Shown: positions 36,171 to 51,769 of the stretch, in pieces
Layout: the number at the start of each line of letters is the position of its first letter
Numbering within the stretch: the first letter of the stretch is position 1
NCBI GenBank assembly: GCA_030533445.1
Contig: CM060068.1
Coordinates: 37,369,010 to 37,433,009, forward strand
DNA length: 64,000 bases
Reading direction: 5' to 3'
Origin: Cyprinodon diabolis
Taxonomy: Eukaryota; Chordata; Actinopteri; Cyprinodontiformes; Cyprinodontidae
Position numbers and translations under genes: made by a program
The notes under the pieces: model-generated
What the model saw: only the letters and a program-made list of their open reading frames with translations
Database searches by the model: none
Told to the model about the DNA's origin: nothing

Positions 36171-36663
36171 TAGGGGTGGAACGGTTCACAAAATCCATGG
36201 TTTGGTTCGGTTCATGGTTTAGTGGTCACGGTTTTCGGTTCGGTATATGTTGATTGTTAGCCTGACATGTTGGGTCATGTTGCTGTTAGCATAAACAAAA
36301 CGTGTTGCACAATGCTTGCACACTGTTGCACTTTTATCCACAACTTTCTTTCCACCGTTATCATAGGTGGTCCCATACAGCAGACCTATAAAGTGCTGCT
36401 GCCGCATCTTCCAACTCCTGTTCTTTCCCACTCGCCATACCCACACAATTCTCCACAACAACTGATTTTTTTCTGCTACAACCGGTGACGCTGCTTCGCT
36501 TCTTCTTCTTCTTGTTTACTACTGGTGGTTGGCTTTGGTCGCAGTACCGCCACCTTCTACTCTGGAGTGTACACACTTCGCATATGAGAAAAAGGAACCG
36601 AACGCAACACACGCGAATCGAACCGAATGGTTCAGATGGTTTTCATAAACCGTTCCATCGCTA
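36171..36663 (-). mobile_element. Short hAT element with BED zinc-finger remnant
   Basis: The ends are TAGGGGTGGAACGGTT and the reverse complement of ...AACCGTTCCATCGCTA, with CAGGACAC duplicated exactly at 36163-36170 and 36664-36671. The 493-bp element is a deletion derivative of an autonomous hAT. The empty target is preserved in the related repeat at about 43918-43930. Confidence 0.85.
36219..36612 (-). pseudogene. BED zinc-finger fragment of a hAT transposase
   Basis: The minus-strand translation has LEDAAAALYRSAVWDH followed, in a second frame, by TTYDNGGKKVVDKSATVCKH, then CATRFVYANSN-MTQHVR. This is the VW-F...C-x2-C...H pattern of the BED finger at the start of ZBED1-like hAT transposases, used for DNA binding. 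A frameshift separates the two parts and no catalytic region follows. Confidence 0.65.
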
Positions 36664-36699
36664 CAGGACACTATTAAAAAAAAAATAAAAAAAGTAAAT

Positions 36700-37979
36700 G
36701 ATAAAACTCCTCGTAAAAGAACAGTAATAGCCAAAATGAAAACAAACTTTTCAGAAAACTTGCTGCCTGCATTTCTTGCACCATGTCATTCTCTGTGGCT
36801 CTGCCTGCTTTGGTTCTTATTATGGCCCAACCATTTTGATTAAGTTCACAACATCTATTTGCAGTTTGACACACATGACCTAGTAGTCACTTTACAGAAA
36901 TAGAGTTAAAATGTTAGTAAGATTTCATCTAGATCTGGTGTTGTACACTTTACTTGTAACCTTTATATTTCAGTTAAAACTAGTTATTAGTTAGTGGACT
37001 TGAAACTTGTATTCAATTATGAATTAACGGATGGAAATACCCTCAAACATGGATCTTATCTTCCACATTGTAATCGTCATCATCATCATGGTCTTCATCA
37101 ATCATGCTTGGCGATCTGTTGGGGTCCAGTACAGGGGCGTCAGCTGACCCAATACTATACAGGGACACAATAGTGTACTAGATAAAAATGTGGGGGCAAA
37201 TAGGTATTTTAAAAAAGCATGGGCACAGATAATTAATGGAAGCTTGCAAGCAAATATTTTAAAGCACTTATTTATTATAATAAAGGGTCATAAAAAAATT
37301 GTACAATCAGATTGTTATTTACTGCATCATTAAATATCTACCTGAACCAAACTGAATTGAATTGACCCACTTGTGAACTCAACTGTGTATCTCTAATCCA
37401 CTACTGATGAAGGCACAATTTACCTTCATTAAATATCTGTCAGCAATCATGAAATTGAAAACTGAAAACTTGAAATGTGCAACTGTAAAAGGAAAAACAA
37501 AAAAACAGCTCTACATACGAACATGTCTGTGTTTATCACTTCTATTTCGGCCCATCCTATGATGGTGTGATGGTGATGATCCTATGAGGTGTACATATCG
37601 AATCTGGAGCGAATCGACCAGAAAGATGGCAGAGCTGGATGTTCATTTTTTTAACATTAAACGCTATAAATTCAAAATAGATGTATACCGAAAACCAGTC
37701 AAACCTATACTAAGTTATCAGACCAGTATATTAATATGAACGCCAACAGCAAAAAACATTATAAAAACAAATCATAATTTCATGAACAGCTTTACATTTT
37801 GTAAATCTTGCCCTTCTGAGGCTTTGTGAAGGAAATCCTATGTTTGAGATGTTTTAGTCCAATATGGTGTTACAAACCTAAAAATAATGGTCAGCTTTAA
37901 TTTTTTACATATAAAAACTATTTATTTTCTGACAATGTTTATTTATGAGCAACTATACAGATTAATAAACATCTATCAA
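36700..37979. other. Non-coding stretch
   Basis: No gene or repeat family was recognised with confidence. Confidence 0.4.
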
Positions 37980-38519
37980 TCAATCATTAGAACTACGTGG
38001 GAAACTGCCCAGAACTGAAAATATATATATATTTTCACAAAGATTCCTCGGAGGACGACGCAGATGCGCACCGTGGCCTACACAGCTCATACTCCTGAGA
38101 TGATAAAAAAAAAAGTTGGTTGTGTTATCAGACTTGGTTTTCACTGGTTCCCTACACATTTTACAGATGACTGTGGTTTGTTTTTTGTCCGACTTGCCAT
38201 GACCGAAATACTGACAAACTGGCGAACTACAAAAACCCTTCCTTGGAACAATTTCCTCCGCCTCTCCTTGCTGCGACATCTTCATGTGCTCTGTGTTGTG
38301 GTTTGAGAGGGCGGCGCTTTGTGACGGCCTGCCTGGGTCCGCGATTGCGTTTGGTTGGGAGGAAGCAGTGACTAGCATAAACCTACATGCTAGGCTACAA
38401 TGAGAAGGAAGGAAAACTGCGTTTTTTTTTTATCGAACTTTTATCGACCCGCTTCTTTTCTATTGCGTCACACGTCTATCGATCAATATATATCGTTATT
38501 GAATTATCGTCCAGCCCTA
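37980..38519 (-). pseudogene. 5' end of a second hAT with BED finger
   Basis: The terminus at 38519 reads tagggctggacgataattc on the minus strand. A frame starting at 38378 includes MKMSQQGEAEEIVPRKGF and then SDKKQTTVICKMC, VKTKSDNTTN and HLRS, matching a BED zinc finger (C-x2-C, then H after NTTN-F-HLR). The expected transposase body and right terminus are not seen before the frame ends near 37980. Confidence 0.6.
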
Positions 38520-39880
38520 CTATATTATATTATTTTCCATGTGAATCCCAGATTGTTTTATCCATGCTGTGTCAGGTCCTAACGTTTGAAAAAGGAGGCA
38601 GGGAAAGCAGAGTAAAGTTACAAGCTGCTAGCCAAGCCTTCTTGCTAAACCAGGTCCTGGAAAAGGACGTTTCTTGGGCCATGTCTCTCTTTCTCTCTCT
38701 AATGCATCTCCAACCTTGCAACTCGACCTGTCAATCACCCGCAAAACGTCTGCACTGTGGCAGGAGGTGGTAAGCAAATACACTTCCTGTCAGCTCTGGG
38801 TAAACCAGAAGTGCGGCGGAGCTGTGAGAGATGAGCTGTGAAAGTGGAAAATTAATGAACAAAAAAAATCTGTGGCTCAGGCACCGCTGATCCACAACAA
38901 GGCACGTGCCCCTGTGAAAAGGGTCTGCCGATTCCTATGGTCCAGTATGTTCTGACAGATTGTCCTGACTAAGTAATTGCCTTTTAGTTGGAAATTGTTT
39001 AAGTTTTTAAAACAGAACCACCTATAATCAGTTGTCTAGTTGTAAATAAAAAGATATTAATTAGGCATACATAGCCTAATTAATATCGTTTATCTACCTA
39101 AAGCATTATGCATAGTATGGTAGTTACATGTCAGATACACCGGTCATTGACCTTGACCAAGGCACCTTACAGTAGAACTATAGTCAGTCCCTGGACTGGC
39201 ATGGCATGGCTACATGGTTAGGGTCCTATTTCCCTCTGGGATCAGCTTCTTAGTCATGGTAGACCACTTCTTTGATGTTATTTATTTTGCTCAGGCTATT
39301 TGTAAGCCCACAGCCCGCCAATGTTAAAAGGGCAATATTATTGCCATTACTGGTAATATATAATAGAAATTTTACAAATTCAGTAATAAAATGTAAAAGG
39401 TGATGGTATGGGAGGATGGTCATTTAGAAGGGGGATGATTTTAAGATTTTTTTAAGAAGGGGGATGCCATTCCCCCCTTATCCCCCCTCAACTTGAGTGC
39501 TGCTTATAATGACCGCTGTGGTGAAAACAGCACCCGACTTTCGTGGGAAAATAATTTCAGCAGCATCTGGACGTTCACTAATCAAGGTCTATAGAATAGT
39601 GTCTTTAAGCCCCTTTCTTATTTACTTTATTTCCCTTATGACCCATTCAATCACCCAAGGAGAAAAGAGAAAGCTAATTATTAGGCACATCGTCAAAATG
39701 GGATTTTATATAGTTTTATGAATATTGACTTACTGCATGATGCAGAAACCTTTCAAAGAGTTATATTCCATTGTCACTTCTGATAAGAGGGAGATCCCAT
39801 GTAAAACACAGGGAGTCAACTTTCTCCTTTTCATCATTGCAGATTTCAGAATTCCCAAATAAGCTTAAGCATTCAATGTA
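38520..39880. other. Non-coding stretch
   Basis: No supported gene. Short frames lack motifs. Confidence 0.35.
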
Positions 39881-40022
39881 CAGTGCCTTGCCAAAGTATC
39901 CGGCCCCCTTGAACATTTCGACCTTGGATGAAAGTTGAAATTACAGTTTTATATATCTTTGTTTGGAGCCTGAAATGTAGCAAAAAAGTTTAACAGAGTC
40001 AAATACTTTTGCAAGGCATTAT
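39881..40022. mobile_element. Tc1-type MITE
   Basis: The left end CAGTGCCTTGCCAAAGTATC follows a TA. The right end reads aaatacttttgcaaggca, the reverse complement of the same terminus. Only about 140 bp remain of the full element. Confidence 0.65.
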
Positions 40023-40248
40023 TGTAATCTAGAAGTCTGCTGGCCTTCATTTTGGATTTTTTTTCTTTTGGAGGAAGCATCACAATTCTGTTAAAAAAAT
40101 GTATACACTATACGATTTATTTGCTCCATGCAACTGTGACCATTACAAGCAGTGGATGATGGTGTACACCCTGAACAGTTGCAAGTCCGTGACAGAGAAA
40201 CACAGGCCACACAACCATGCACACACACACTGACTCCTAATGCTTCCC

Positions 40249-40530
40249 AGTGTTGTCAATTTAGTGCTTTTGTCACAAAATTTTGCAGCTTTCCAGACCC
40301 CTTTAGCACTTTTATTTCATAAAAGCGCCTAATATAGCAACTTTTTCTCTGTCTCAATTGAGACTTTTGCGGAATAAAAGGACAGAATTCTGTCCTCCCG
40401 AGCGACTGCATCTTAAACCCGCCCCTCTCTCTCTCTGTCCACTGTCGTCATGCAGAGCTGATCGCCTGTGCTGTAACAGCAGTAATTGCAAATAAAATGT
40501 GCATGAGCAAAGCCGTGACTAATCCAGCCC
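40249..40530 (+). repeat. 5' end of a hAT-like element
   Basis: Starts cagtgttgtcaatttagtgc, with recurring (a)gcgact / tagcactt-type units, as in a common fish hAT family. The other end was not found. Confidence 0.45.
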
Positions 40531-40994
40531 TAAATTTCACAATTAAATAATAAAAAAATATATTTTTTTAATTTCTCACTGCAGCTCTTTAGTTGGTGGT
40601 AATACAGTTAAAGTGGATTTGCTAATGCATCAATCAAGGTTTTTCCAATCCATTCCTGTACCAATACCTAAGCATATCGGCCATATCCAATACGACACCT
40701 ATTCAACAATTGAATGAATGAGGCATATATCTTGTCATGTGAGTAAATGCTTCAGTCTGACATAAATATTGTTTAAAAAATGTAACAATTTAACCAAGAT
40801 TAAAATGTACGTTATATTATTTACTAATAAATAGGTTGCAAAAACAAACAAGTAGTAGTTCTATGTAAACTGAACTGGATTGGATCTCTGACACCTGATC
40901 ACCAATATCCGATCCAGTTAATTAGTCAATAATGGAGCTGATAACCAATCCAAGTGTTGGACTGGTGCATCTCCGCTCACAATCATCACCCTCC

Positions 40995-40997
<3 letters not shown>

Positions 40998-41068
<71 letters not shown>
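40998..41068. repeat. (AT)n microsatellite
   Basis: About 70 bp of perfect AT repeats. Confidence 0.95.
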
Positions 41069-41070
<2 letters not shown>

Positions 41071-41759
41071 GGGCTGTAACTGGTATCACTGCAAATTGAG
41101 CTTAAAAAATAAAAGCATTCTTATTCTGTAGTTGCACAATGTTTTAATTAATCATTACCTAAACTCTCGTTTGACATTTGTTTAACACGAAGACAGTCTA
41201 TGGCTATGAGACAATGAAGAAAAATGGAAAGTTTACACTAAAGCACTTCAAGTCCTGTAGCAATTTATTTTAATCTCCAAAACGAAGTTAGGCAATGAAT
41301 TAGCCATTAGTCATTCTTCTAAATGACAAAAAAAAACAATATGCCACATGTAATCAGGATTTTTTTGAGGTGCGCATCATCGGTCAGATGTTTACACTGC
41401 ATCATCGTGCTGTAATCAGCAAAGCAATATCAGCCGTGCAGCTGCTTCCTGTTTGATCCTGCAGCCCCCCTGCTACGCAGCGTTGAACATGCTGCAGGAG
41501 CACAGATGGATCACAGCAGCAGCCGCGGCAGGGTCTGAGAAAATAACCCTGAATGGTTCTGTACTGCACTCTCAATGCTGACAAATTCTGCTCTGATCTT
41601 CCATCTATGCAGAAATATCTTTGCGCGCGCAGCTCCAAGTCTGCGCTTCATGCTCCACTCTACTGGGTTGTCGATTGGCGGGGTGCTCTGGCACTGACTG
41701 TTTTCTGGAGAGGGAGGTGGACTGTGCTGGACACCCCCTTTTGGTACTCCCAGTTTTAA

Positions 41760-42481
41760 TTAGACCTGAGAGCACATTCGAGCAGGCGTAGGAAGGATTG
41801 GGGTTTTCTCACACCCCTGTTCTCCGGCCGCCACCCGGGGTCTGGGGCCTGGAGGAAGAGCGAGCCGCCTGGCCTTGGCGGGGTGCTGCTGTGGGGCCTG
41901 GGTGGCCTGCCGGTGCCTGGGCTGTCAATACTGCTCTCCCCAAAGGAGGATGGAGGGAGGGGCGTGTAGCAAATTGAGGGGAGAAAGTGGCTGGGTGAAT
42001 TATTTGGGGGGGGGGGGGGGGGGGGGATCTCTGGTTGGGTGGCCTGTGCGGGGCATGTGGGCCCCAATCCCAGGGGGGCTTTTGCTGGGGGGGGTCTGGT
42101 CCGGGTGCGGGTTGGGGGGCCGGGCCAGAAGCAGGACAAGAGATGGGTTTGTGTGGCGGTGTCACCGCTCCCCTCCCCCCCATTTGGATTTTAGGTTCAC
42201 TTAATGGGTCATCCGATAATACAGGGACCGACCACCGATGCTGCTGGGTCTTGGTCCTGGTATTATTGGATGTGAGTGTTATGTGTGAATGTGCGTCCGT
42301 GTTTTCTGCCTCATCTTTACAGAGTCTGTGTGGTGTGAGTGGGGGCACTAGGGTGGGAAGGCGTGATGAGACCATGTTTTTTGTTGTTGTTGTTTTCTGG
42401 TTGGGGTCTGAACTGCTCACTCTCCCAAGCACATCTCAAGTCTCCGCTAAGTGCGGATTTCCTGGGCTGGCCCCTCCTTGT
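41760..42481 (+). repeat. GC-rich repeat region, likely a LINE 5' leader
   Basis: The end (ctcccaagcacatctcaagtc ... ctaagtgc) matches 49319-49350, upstream of an L1. It is strongly G-rich on the plus strand and contains a run of 21 G at 42006-42026. Frames through it are composition artefacts. Confidence 0.4.
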
Positions 42482-43557
42482 TAGGGCTGGGTATTGTTAA
42501 AAAATGTTCGGTTCCGGTACCAATACCGATACCTTCACTTCGATACCGGTTCCTGAACGATACTTTTTTCGATACCAGTTTTATAATATCAATTCGAAGA
42601 AAAAGAAAATTACACAACATAAAAAAGTACAAATCTTGAGTTTTATTTTAAGCTCTGATTTTTCCATTTACATTTTTCCTCTTACATAAAAAAAAAAAAA
42701 AATCAGTGTCTAATATTCACTGTTACATTGTGAGGACCTTTTTACTTAGCAGTTTTTCCTTAGAAAAATTACCATGTCTGACAAACATGGGATCCTTCTG
42801 ACAGCGCACCGCTGGTATGTGGGGGTCTGAGCGGCTCCGACAGAAATATTGGAAGGCAGGATGAACTGACTGCACTGATTAAGTTTTCAGGTGGATTTTC
42901 CCACTGAAAAACATAATAAAACTACTTTATTCCCACTGACCACAGCAAATATAGCTGCAAGGCAGAGAAAGGATAGAGTAGCTCCGCCCAACGCGCGTCA
43001 GAGCCACTTTTCGACCGCGCAGCTAGAGCAGCAAAGCTTCTTCAGCCACGCGTCAGAAGCTGGTACAAGCAGCAAAAAAGGAAGCAGCAGACGTGATTTT
43101 GCTGCTCTTGCTGCGTCCAGTTTGAAAGCAGCATGATTCACTCCGCTCTGGCTTTGCTCTGCCCACGGGCTGCTCAGAAGATGGTCGCGCTGGCTGCGGT
43201 CCGCTCTTCTTGCAGTCAAACACCGAGCAACTTTCTGCTCTTAAATTGTTTTGCGTACTCGATGTATTGCATTGCGCACTATTGGCATCAGTCTTAATAA
43301 AGTGAAGCCGCACTTTTGACCTGGGGGCATTTTAAAAGGGTTCCGCGACGCTCGCAACCAGTTCACAACAGATACACATGAACCCTGGCTGTAGGCGTGA
43401 CCACCTGTGTATTTTTCCTGGATGACGCAATCACGTTAAGTGTTACAGCCAATCACCGAAACTTGGTACCGAAAGACGAGGCATGTTTCGATACTCGGTA
43501 GAACCGAAGCATTTCGGTCGGTACCATAAAAGAACCGAAGTTCGGTACCCAGCCCTA
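42482..43557. mobile_element. hAT-like non-autonomous element, copy 2
   Basis: The 1076-bp homologue of 18335-19420 has the same TAGGGCTGGG...CCCAGCCCTA ends. It is flanked by CTCCTTGT (42474-42481) and CTCCTTGG (43558-43565), seven of eight bases matching. Confidence 0.83.
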
Positions 43558-43960
43558 CTCCTTGGTGCCTTTGCTCTTGGGGTCCCTTTGGGCGTCTGGG
43601 GCTTTGGGTCTCCCGGCGCTGGACTCAGTGCTCAGGAGGGGCGTCTCTTCGGCTCTCCGCAACCACTATTGAGCATTTTGTCTTTGGATAAACTTTACAT
43701 GCACAAGTGCACTTTCACAAACAACTAAAGGTGCTTGGTTCCAGGTACTCAGAGATTCACTTCCATACAGAAAGCCCATATTATTCTGTAAATCTGTAAA
43801 ACTCCCTGCATAATTATGATAAAGCAATTTATATGCATAAAACAAGCAGAACACTATGGCAATAGCCGTTTTGCTCTTTTTGGTATCAAGACAATTATTT
43901 TTATTGCAACATTGCCAGACAGGACGCTGTAAAAAAAGTAAATAATCCTCTTCCAGCTCA
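43558..43960 (+). repeat. Dispersed repeat, LINE-leader related
   Basis: Contains cgcaaccactattgagcatt, ggtgcttggttccaggtact and cacttccatacagaaagccc, matching 49550-49660. It then matches 36001-36170 through gccagacaggacg, giving an uninterrupted version of the hAT target at 36163. Confidence 0.6.
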
Positions 43961-45190
43961 CAAGAGGTGATACTAAACTTTCTTTGATTTCTACCAAAAG
44001 GAATCCCTAAATTAAATCCAGATAAAATATTTCATTAAATTCTGATTATTTTAGATAAAGATAAAGAGCCCGATAAAAAACTACAAATTTCTTTGAATAT
44101 TTCTCTCTCATAGTTCTCGTTTCCGTCTATTTAAATATGATGTAAATGTTTCTTTGTATTGTGATATTTACATATTTTAGTTAGCATACTCATTCATGTC
44201 ATTGCCATGACATTATAAGGCAATTATGTAAGTTATCTCTGTATTTGTTTATATCAAAATCCTGTGAATTTAAATCTACTTTGACCCCTGAGCAGTGGTA
44301 ACTTAGGGGAAATTCTCAGAAATGAAGCCAAAATTGCCAAAGTAGAAATATGAATGTTTTTATTTGCTTTTTTGGAGCAATGAAGATTTTATTGATCTGT
44401 GTTTAATGCATAATTCATAGTAGATCAGGAAGTGTTTGCTTTATGATGGAAACCTTGTATGTCGAAAACCATTCCTTTATTGTACATTTTGTTAGCTTGT
44501 CTGTCTGCTAGATTAACCAATATGATTTCACAAATTTTCTAAGACACTTTTTTATAAAGTAGAGCATTAATTGATAAAAAAAGTTTGTGTTTTTTTATAT
44601 ATTTGTACTACATTAATAGTTGGTTGTTGGCCCATTTAGTTATAAAAGGAAAAGCACATGTTGGCACATTTACTGTTTTTTTGCATACTTCTCAGGGAAC
44701 TTAGTAACTTTTTAATAACTTTTAAAAATCTTAATGACATTCACATAAAATCCCACAAGATTAAAAGTGCAAGAATATAAGAAATCACCAGCAAAATTTT
44801 AAAAAGGAATAGACACAGTACTGCCCATTAATGGAGTAACACTGTAGTAATACCCACAAATTGCAGATGAGCTTCTTTACGGCATAATTTCTGGGTTTAC
44901 GTTATTGACTGCTGCAAAGAAAAAGAACATAGAGAATCTTCTTCAAGCCCCTTGGTGTGTGAAGCTTTTCTGATACTGTTTCCGGAAAAGGATTTTGTAA
45001 CTATCCAGATTACAATCTTCTGCTGAAACAGATCTCTGGTTTTCCTGTGTCACTGCTGGGTGAGAAAAAGACCCTGAAAGACAGAAGAAATTTTTGAACA
45101 TTTAAACTGCTTGTGTGAAAAGCAAACGAGAATAAAAAGGACTACAAAAAAGTTTGCTTAATTTACAATATACTTCTTCTTATTTAGATA
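43961..45190. other. Upstream region of the receptor gene
   Basis: AT-rich sequence without recognised repeats. A promoter and 5' untranslated exon may lie here, but I cannot locate a transcription start. Confidence 0.35.
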
Positions 45191-48577
<3,387 letters not shown>

Positions 48578-48715
48578 GTACAGACAACTGATTTTAGGTT
48601 TTTCTGGTTTGCTTGCAAGGGAAGTGTACTTATTAATTTTATCATTAGTGTAAATATTATAAGAGCTATGAAGCTGGATCGGTCTCAATTTTCACAAATA
48701 CACATATGTGATTCA

Positions 48716-48925
48716 TACATGCACAGGACAAGATCCACACATGCACAGAACGGTTCACACAAGCACAAAAAAATCATCCACACACATACAATACAAGATC
48801 CACACACGCACAGAGGTATTCACACAAGCACAAAAAAATCCACACACATACAATACAAGATCCACACATGCACAAAATGATTCACACAAGCACACAAGAT
48901 TATCACATGTACAGAACAAGATTCA
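48716..48925. repeat. Minisatellite, period about 60-66 bp
   Basis: Three to four imperfect units with the words agatccacacatgcacag, ttcacacaagcacaaaaaaa and ccacacacatacaatac. Confidence 0.8.
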
Positions 48926-49749
48926 CCTAAGTATTTCTGGTCCATTAACAATATAAATTAAATTACAAAATACCAGTGGTCTTTAAACTTCACTGCATTT
49001 GTGTGCTGCTTTTCGAGACCGCCCTGACATGCCTGGATACACAAATGCATTTTTTTAAGCAGGGATGGTTTGCCACCAATCCTGAAGCTCCCTTGTATAA
49101 GCCAATCACAAGAAAGTACTCCACTTGGGATGACCCCCAGATCACACATCCTCCATATCTGCCCCGGTCCGTCCCGCTCACGTATGTTTTGCGGAGCATT
49201 TGCGCACTCATTTTAATCAATTAGAGTGTTCCACATCCACAGCTACTCCTTTGAATGTCATCGTCCACATATGTCTTCTCCTTCCTTCACCATCAAAATA
49301 AGAAGCCGAACTGCTCCCTCTCCCAAGAACATCTCAAGTCTCCGCTAAGTGCCGAGCGTATTCCACCCGTCCCTGGGGCCCATGGTCGGATCCACTTTTG
49401 GGTGGTTGGCTGACAGCGGAGCCCACGGACTCCTCCCTGCAGCTCCTGGGGGCTCCGGCATTGTGGTGGCTGGGGAATTACCTCTGGGCCATCTCTCCTC
49501 CTCCCTTGGTGGGGGTTGGATTTTCCTGGATTGGCTCACCTCGGCGCATCTTTGGCTCTTTACAAACACCATTGAGCATTTTTTCTTTGGCTAAACTTTG
49601 GACAAACAACTACAGATGCTTGGTTCCAGGTACTTAGAGATTCACTTCCATACAGAAAGCCCATATTCTTATCTTCAGCCACCACAGTATAGATGTCAGA
49701 TTAAATAATATAACACCTATAGTTGCAAAACACTACTCAAACGTGCGGA

Positions 49750-50232
49750 TGACCTTGAAAACCACTCCCATAGAGCAAACGTGAGGATCCTGAATGTCCC
49801 AGAGGACAGCGAGAAGGGCCAACAAACTGTTATGTTTGTATCCGACCTGCTAATGCACGCAATGGGCAGAGAGGTTCTTGAAAATCCCCCGGAGTTGGAG
49901 CGGGCTCATCGTTCTCCTGGCCAAAGACCTAGAGAAGGGCAGCCGCCTCGTCTCTTTGTGGTGTGCTTCCTTCGTCTACAGGAGAAAGAAAAGGCTATGC
50001 GGTGGTCCCGGATGCACGACGTGGAGTTTTAAAGGTTCCAAGCTGAGGATCTATCCGGATCTGTCTGCGGGTCTGGCGAAGAAACTCGCAGCATTTATAA
50101 ACGGCTAACAGCTCTTCTATGAGAAGACCATAAAGTTCAGTTTGCTATATCCAGCACGTCTTCGGGTTCAGTTCGAGGATGATACGCACGTCTTCCACTC
50201 ACCAAAAGCTGCAAAGGAGTTCTATGATCGGT
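49750..50232 (+). pseudogene. L1 ORF1 (RNA-binding protein) fragment
   Basis: The translation contains NVRILNVPEDSEK, ELERAHRSPGQRP, PRLFVVCFLRLQEKE and, after a frame change, LRIYPDLSAGLAKK, then YEKTIKFSLLYPARLRVQF and SPKAAKEFYDR. This is the RRM-like plus C-terminal domain order of vertebrate L1 ORF1 proteins, which coat element RNA. Stops at about 50030 and 50106 (VEF*, NG*) disrupt the frame. The coiled-coil N-terminus is largely lost. Confidence 0.75.
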
Positions 50233-50239
50233 AGGTTTC

Positions 50240-51330
50240 TGTTCCAATTGCCTGATTCAGACTCAAGCAGACCGGTCTTGAAACAAGATAATACTTTTTC
50301 TACTTTCACAGATCTGGCTTACAAACACTCTATTCCTAAATCAATTTTTTTCCGATATCTTGAGATCCGCCACTTTATTCAAACGTGTAACCCACTGGTC
50401 CCTCAACTACCTGAGGATTCAAACGTGGATGTTATACTAAAGATCCCCATAACTTCAAAGGGCCAAATTTCAAATTTATATATCTCAATTATGTCATTTA
50501 CTGGCGTGTCAACAGACAACATCAAGACAAAATGGGAAGAGGATTTAGCGACAGTCATTTCAGAAGAGTTAAGCCCGGCGTATACTGTGCGATTTTCGGG
50601 GCGATTTTCAGCCTGATCGTAAGTCGTGTATTGTACAGGGGGTTACGAGCAGCGATCAGCCTCTCACGACCACCTCCTGATCAGAACTCGTAAGGTCAAA
50701 CATGTTTGATTTTCTCCCGACCGTTGTGGGCAAAACGCTCAGTGCACATGCGCAAAGAACGATTCTTCTTTTTATTCTTCCTCCCACTGCAGTAGCCACG
50801 TTTGCTCAGCCATGTCTTTTATTCATGTCTACAGTGAGCTTTATATCCTTCTTCCATTTGTTTGGCTTTAGGATAGAGAGCTTCAGAGCAGCTCCATCTC
50901 ACTGCAGAGCTGAGTCCGAAGTGGTTTTTAGACGTACAGTGTGAGCAGGTAGATCGCATCAGAGCGTCGGGCCGAACATAAATCATGAGCTGTGAACTCA
51001 CACTTTACGACTAAACCCCGCGATTTAGTCGTTCAGTATGAGCAGTAGCTGGGTGCAACAATTGAAAAGAAATCGCACAGTGTACGCCCGGATTTAGAGC
51101 TCTTAACCTTGTGAATGGAACTACGTCTTGTGTATGTCTCAATCTGATTCAATTTAAAATTCTCCACCGCACTCACTATAGAAAAGTCAGACTTGCTAAA
51201 ATATACCCTGAAATAGATGGGACGTGTGATCACTGTAGAGCCACCAATGCAGACCTAGCTCATATGTTCTGGTCATGCTCTAAGCTGGGAGTCTTTTGGA
51301 AATCAATATTTACATTTTGAATGCTGCGTT
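50240..51330 (+). pseudogene. L1 ORF2 C-terminal fragment, interrupted
   Basis: The left part has HSIPKSIFFRYLEIRHFI and TDNIKTKWEEDL. The right part, after the MITE, has LNLIQFKILHRTHYRK, IDGTCDHCRATNADLAHMFW and CSKLGVFW, a C-x2-C...H...C knuckle typical of the L1 ORF2 end. Both parts lie in the right order and orientation for one original ORF2. Confidence 0.75.
50572..51094. mobile_element. Harbinger-like MITE inside L1 ORF2
   Basis: The ends AGCCCGGCGTATACTGTGCG and (reversed) ATCCGGGCGTACACTGTGCG are inverted copies, flanked by TTA on both sides (50569-50571 and 51095-51097). A 3-bp TTA duplication is usual for PIF/Harbinger elements. No gene lies inside. Confidence 0.65.
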
Positions 51331-51769
51331 CGGCCTACATCTAAAACCTAGTCCTTTAATGGCTATTTTTGGAGTTGATGCTGAGATACCTAGCAAGGAA
51401 AATGTTATTGCTTTTGCAACTCTGCTCGAAGGAGAATACTGTTAGAATGGAAATCCCAACTACCACCTAAGGCCTCAATGGGGCTTTCCGATATGATGAT
51501 GTTCCTACAAATTGAAAAAGTTAAATATTTTCTAAAAGGATTTTTTCTTTATTTTCTTTGCAGGAACAGGGGTAGTCGGGATTGGATGGGGTTTATAAAA
51601 ATATAAAACTGTTGAAATGCCATGTGGTTTTTGTTATATTGTACACTGTCGTCAAAGGAATAGTAATTGTAATTACAATCTGAATGGCATTGTACATCTG
51701 TTTTAACAATAAAAATATAAATTTTTGCTCCAGAAACAGTTCAGTCAGTGTAAGAAATACAATATAAAA

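Larger units (their letters stand above)
49320..51723 (+). mobile_element. Internally deleted L1-type LINE
   Basis: A leader repeat (49320-49740) is followed by an ORF1 segment (49750-50232). An ORF2 C-terminal segment follows directly, split by a MITE (50240-50571 and 51095-51330). An AT-rich 3' end finishes with aacaataaaaatataaat near 51723. The ORF2 endonuclease and reverse transcriptase are missing, so a large internal deletion joined ORF1 to the ORF2 tail. Confidence 0.7.

Noticed and set aside
41756..42484. Pro-rich and Gly-rich frames on both strands
   Set aside because: Caused by the G-rich leader sequence and the 21-base G run. No conserved motif, and the composition explains the open frames.
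43918..43930. Possible excision footprint of the 36-kb hAT
   Set aside because: The sequence is a single uninterrupted copy of the target, more simply explained as a site that was never occupied.
48716..48925. Regular spacing that could suggest a CRISPR-like array
   Set aside because: The units are contiguous imperfect minisatellite repeats without unique spacers, in a vertebrate-type intron.
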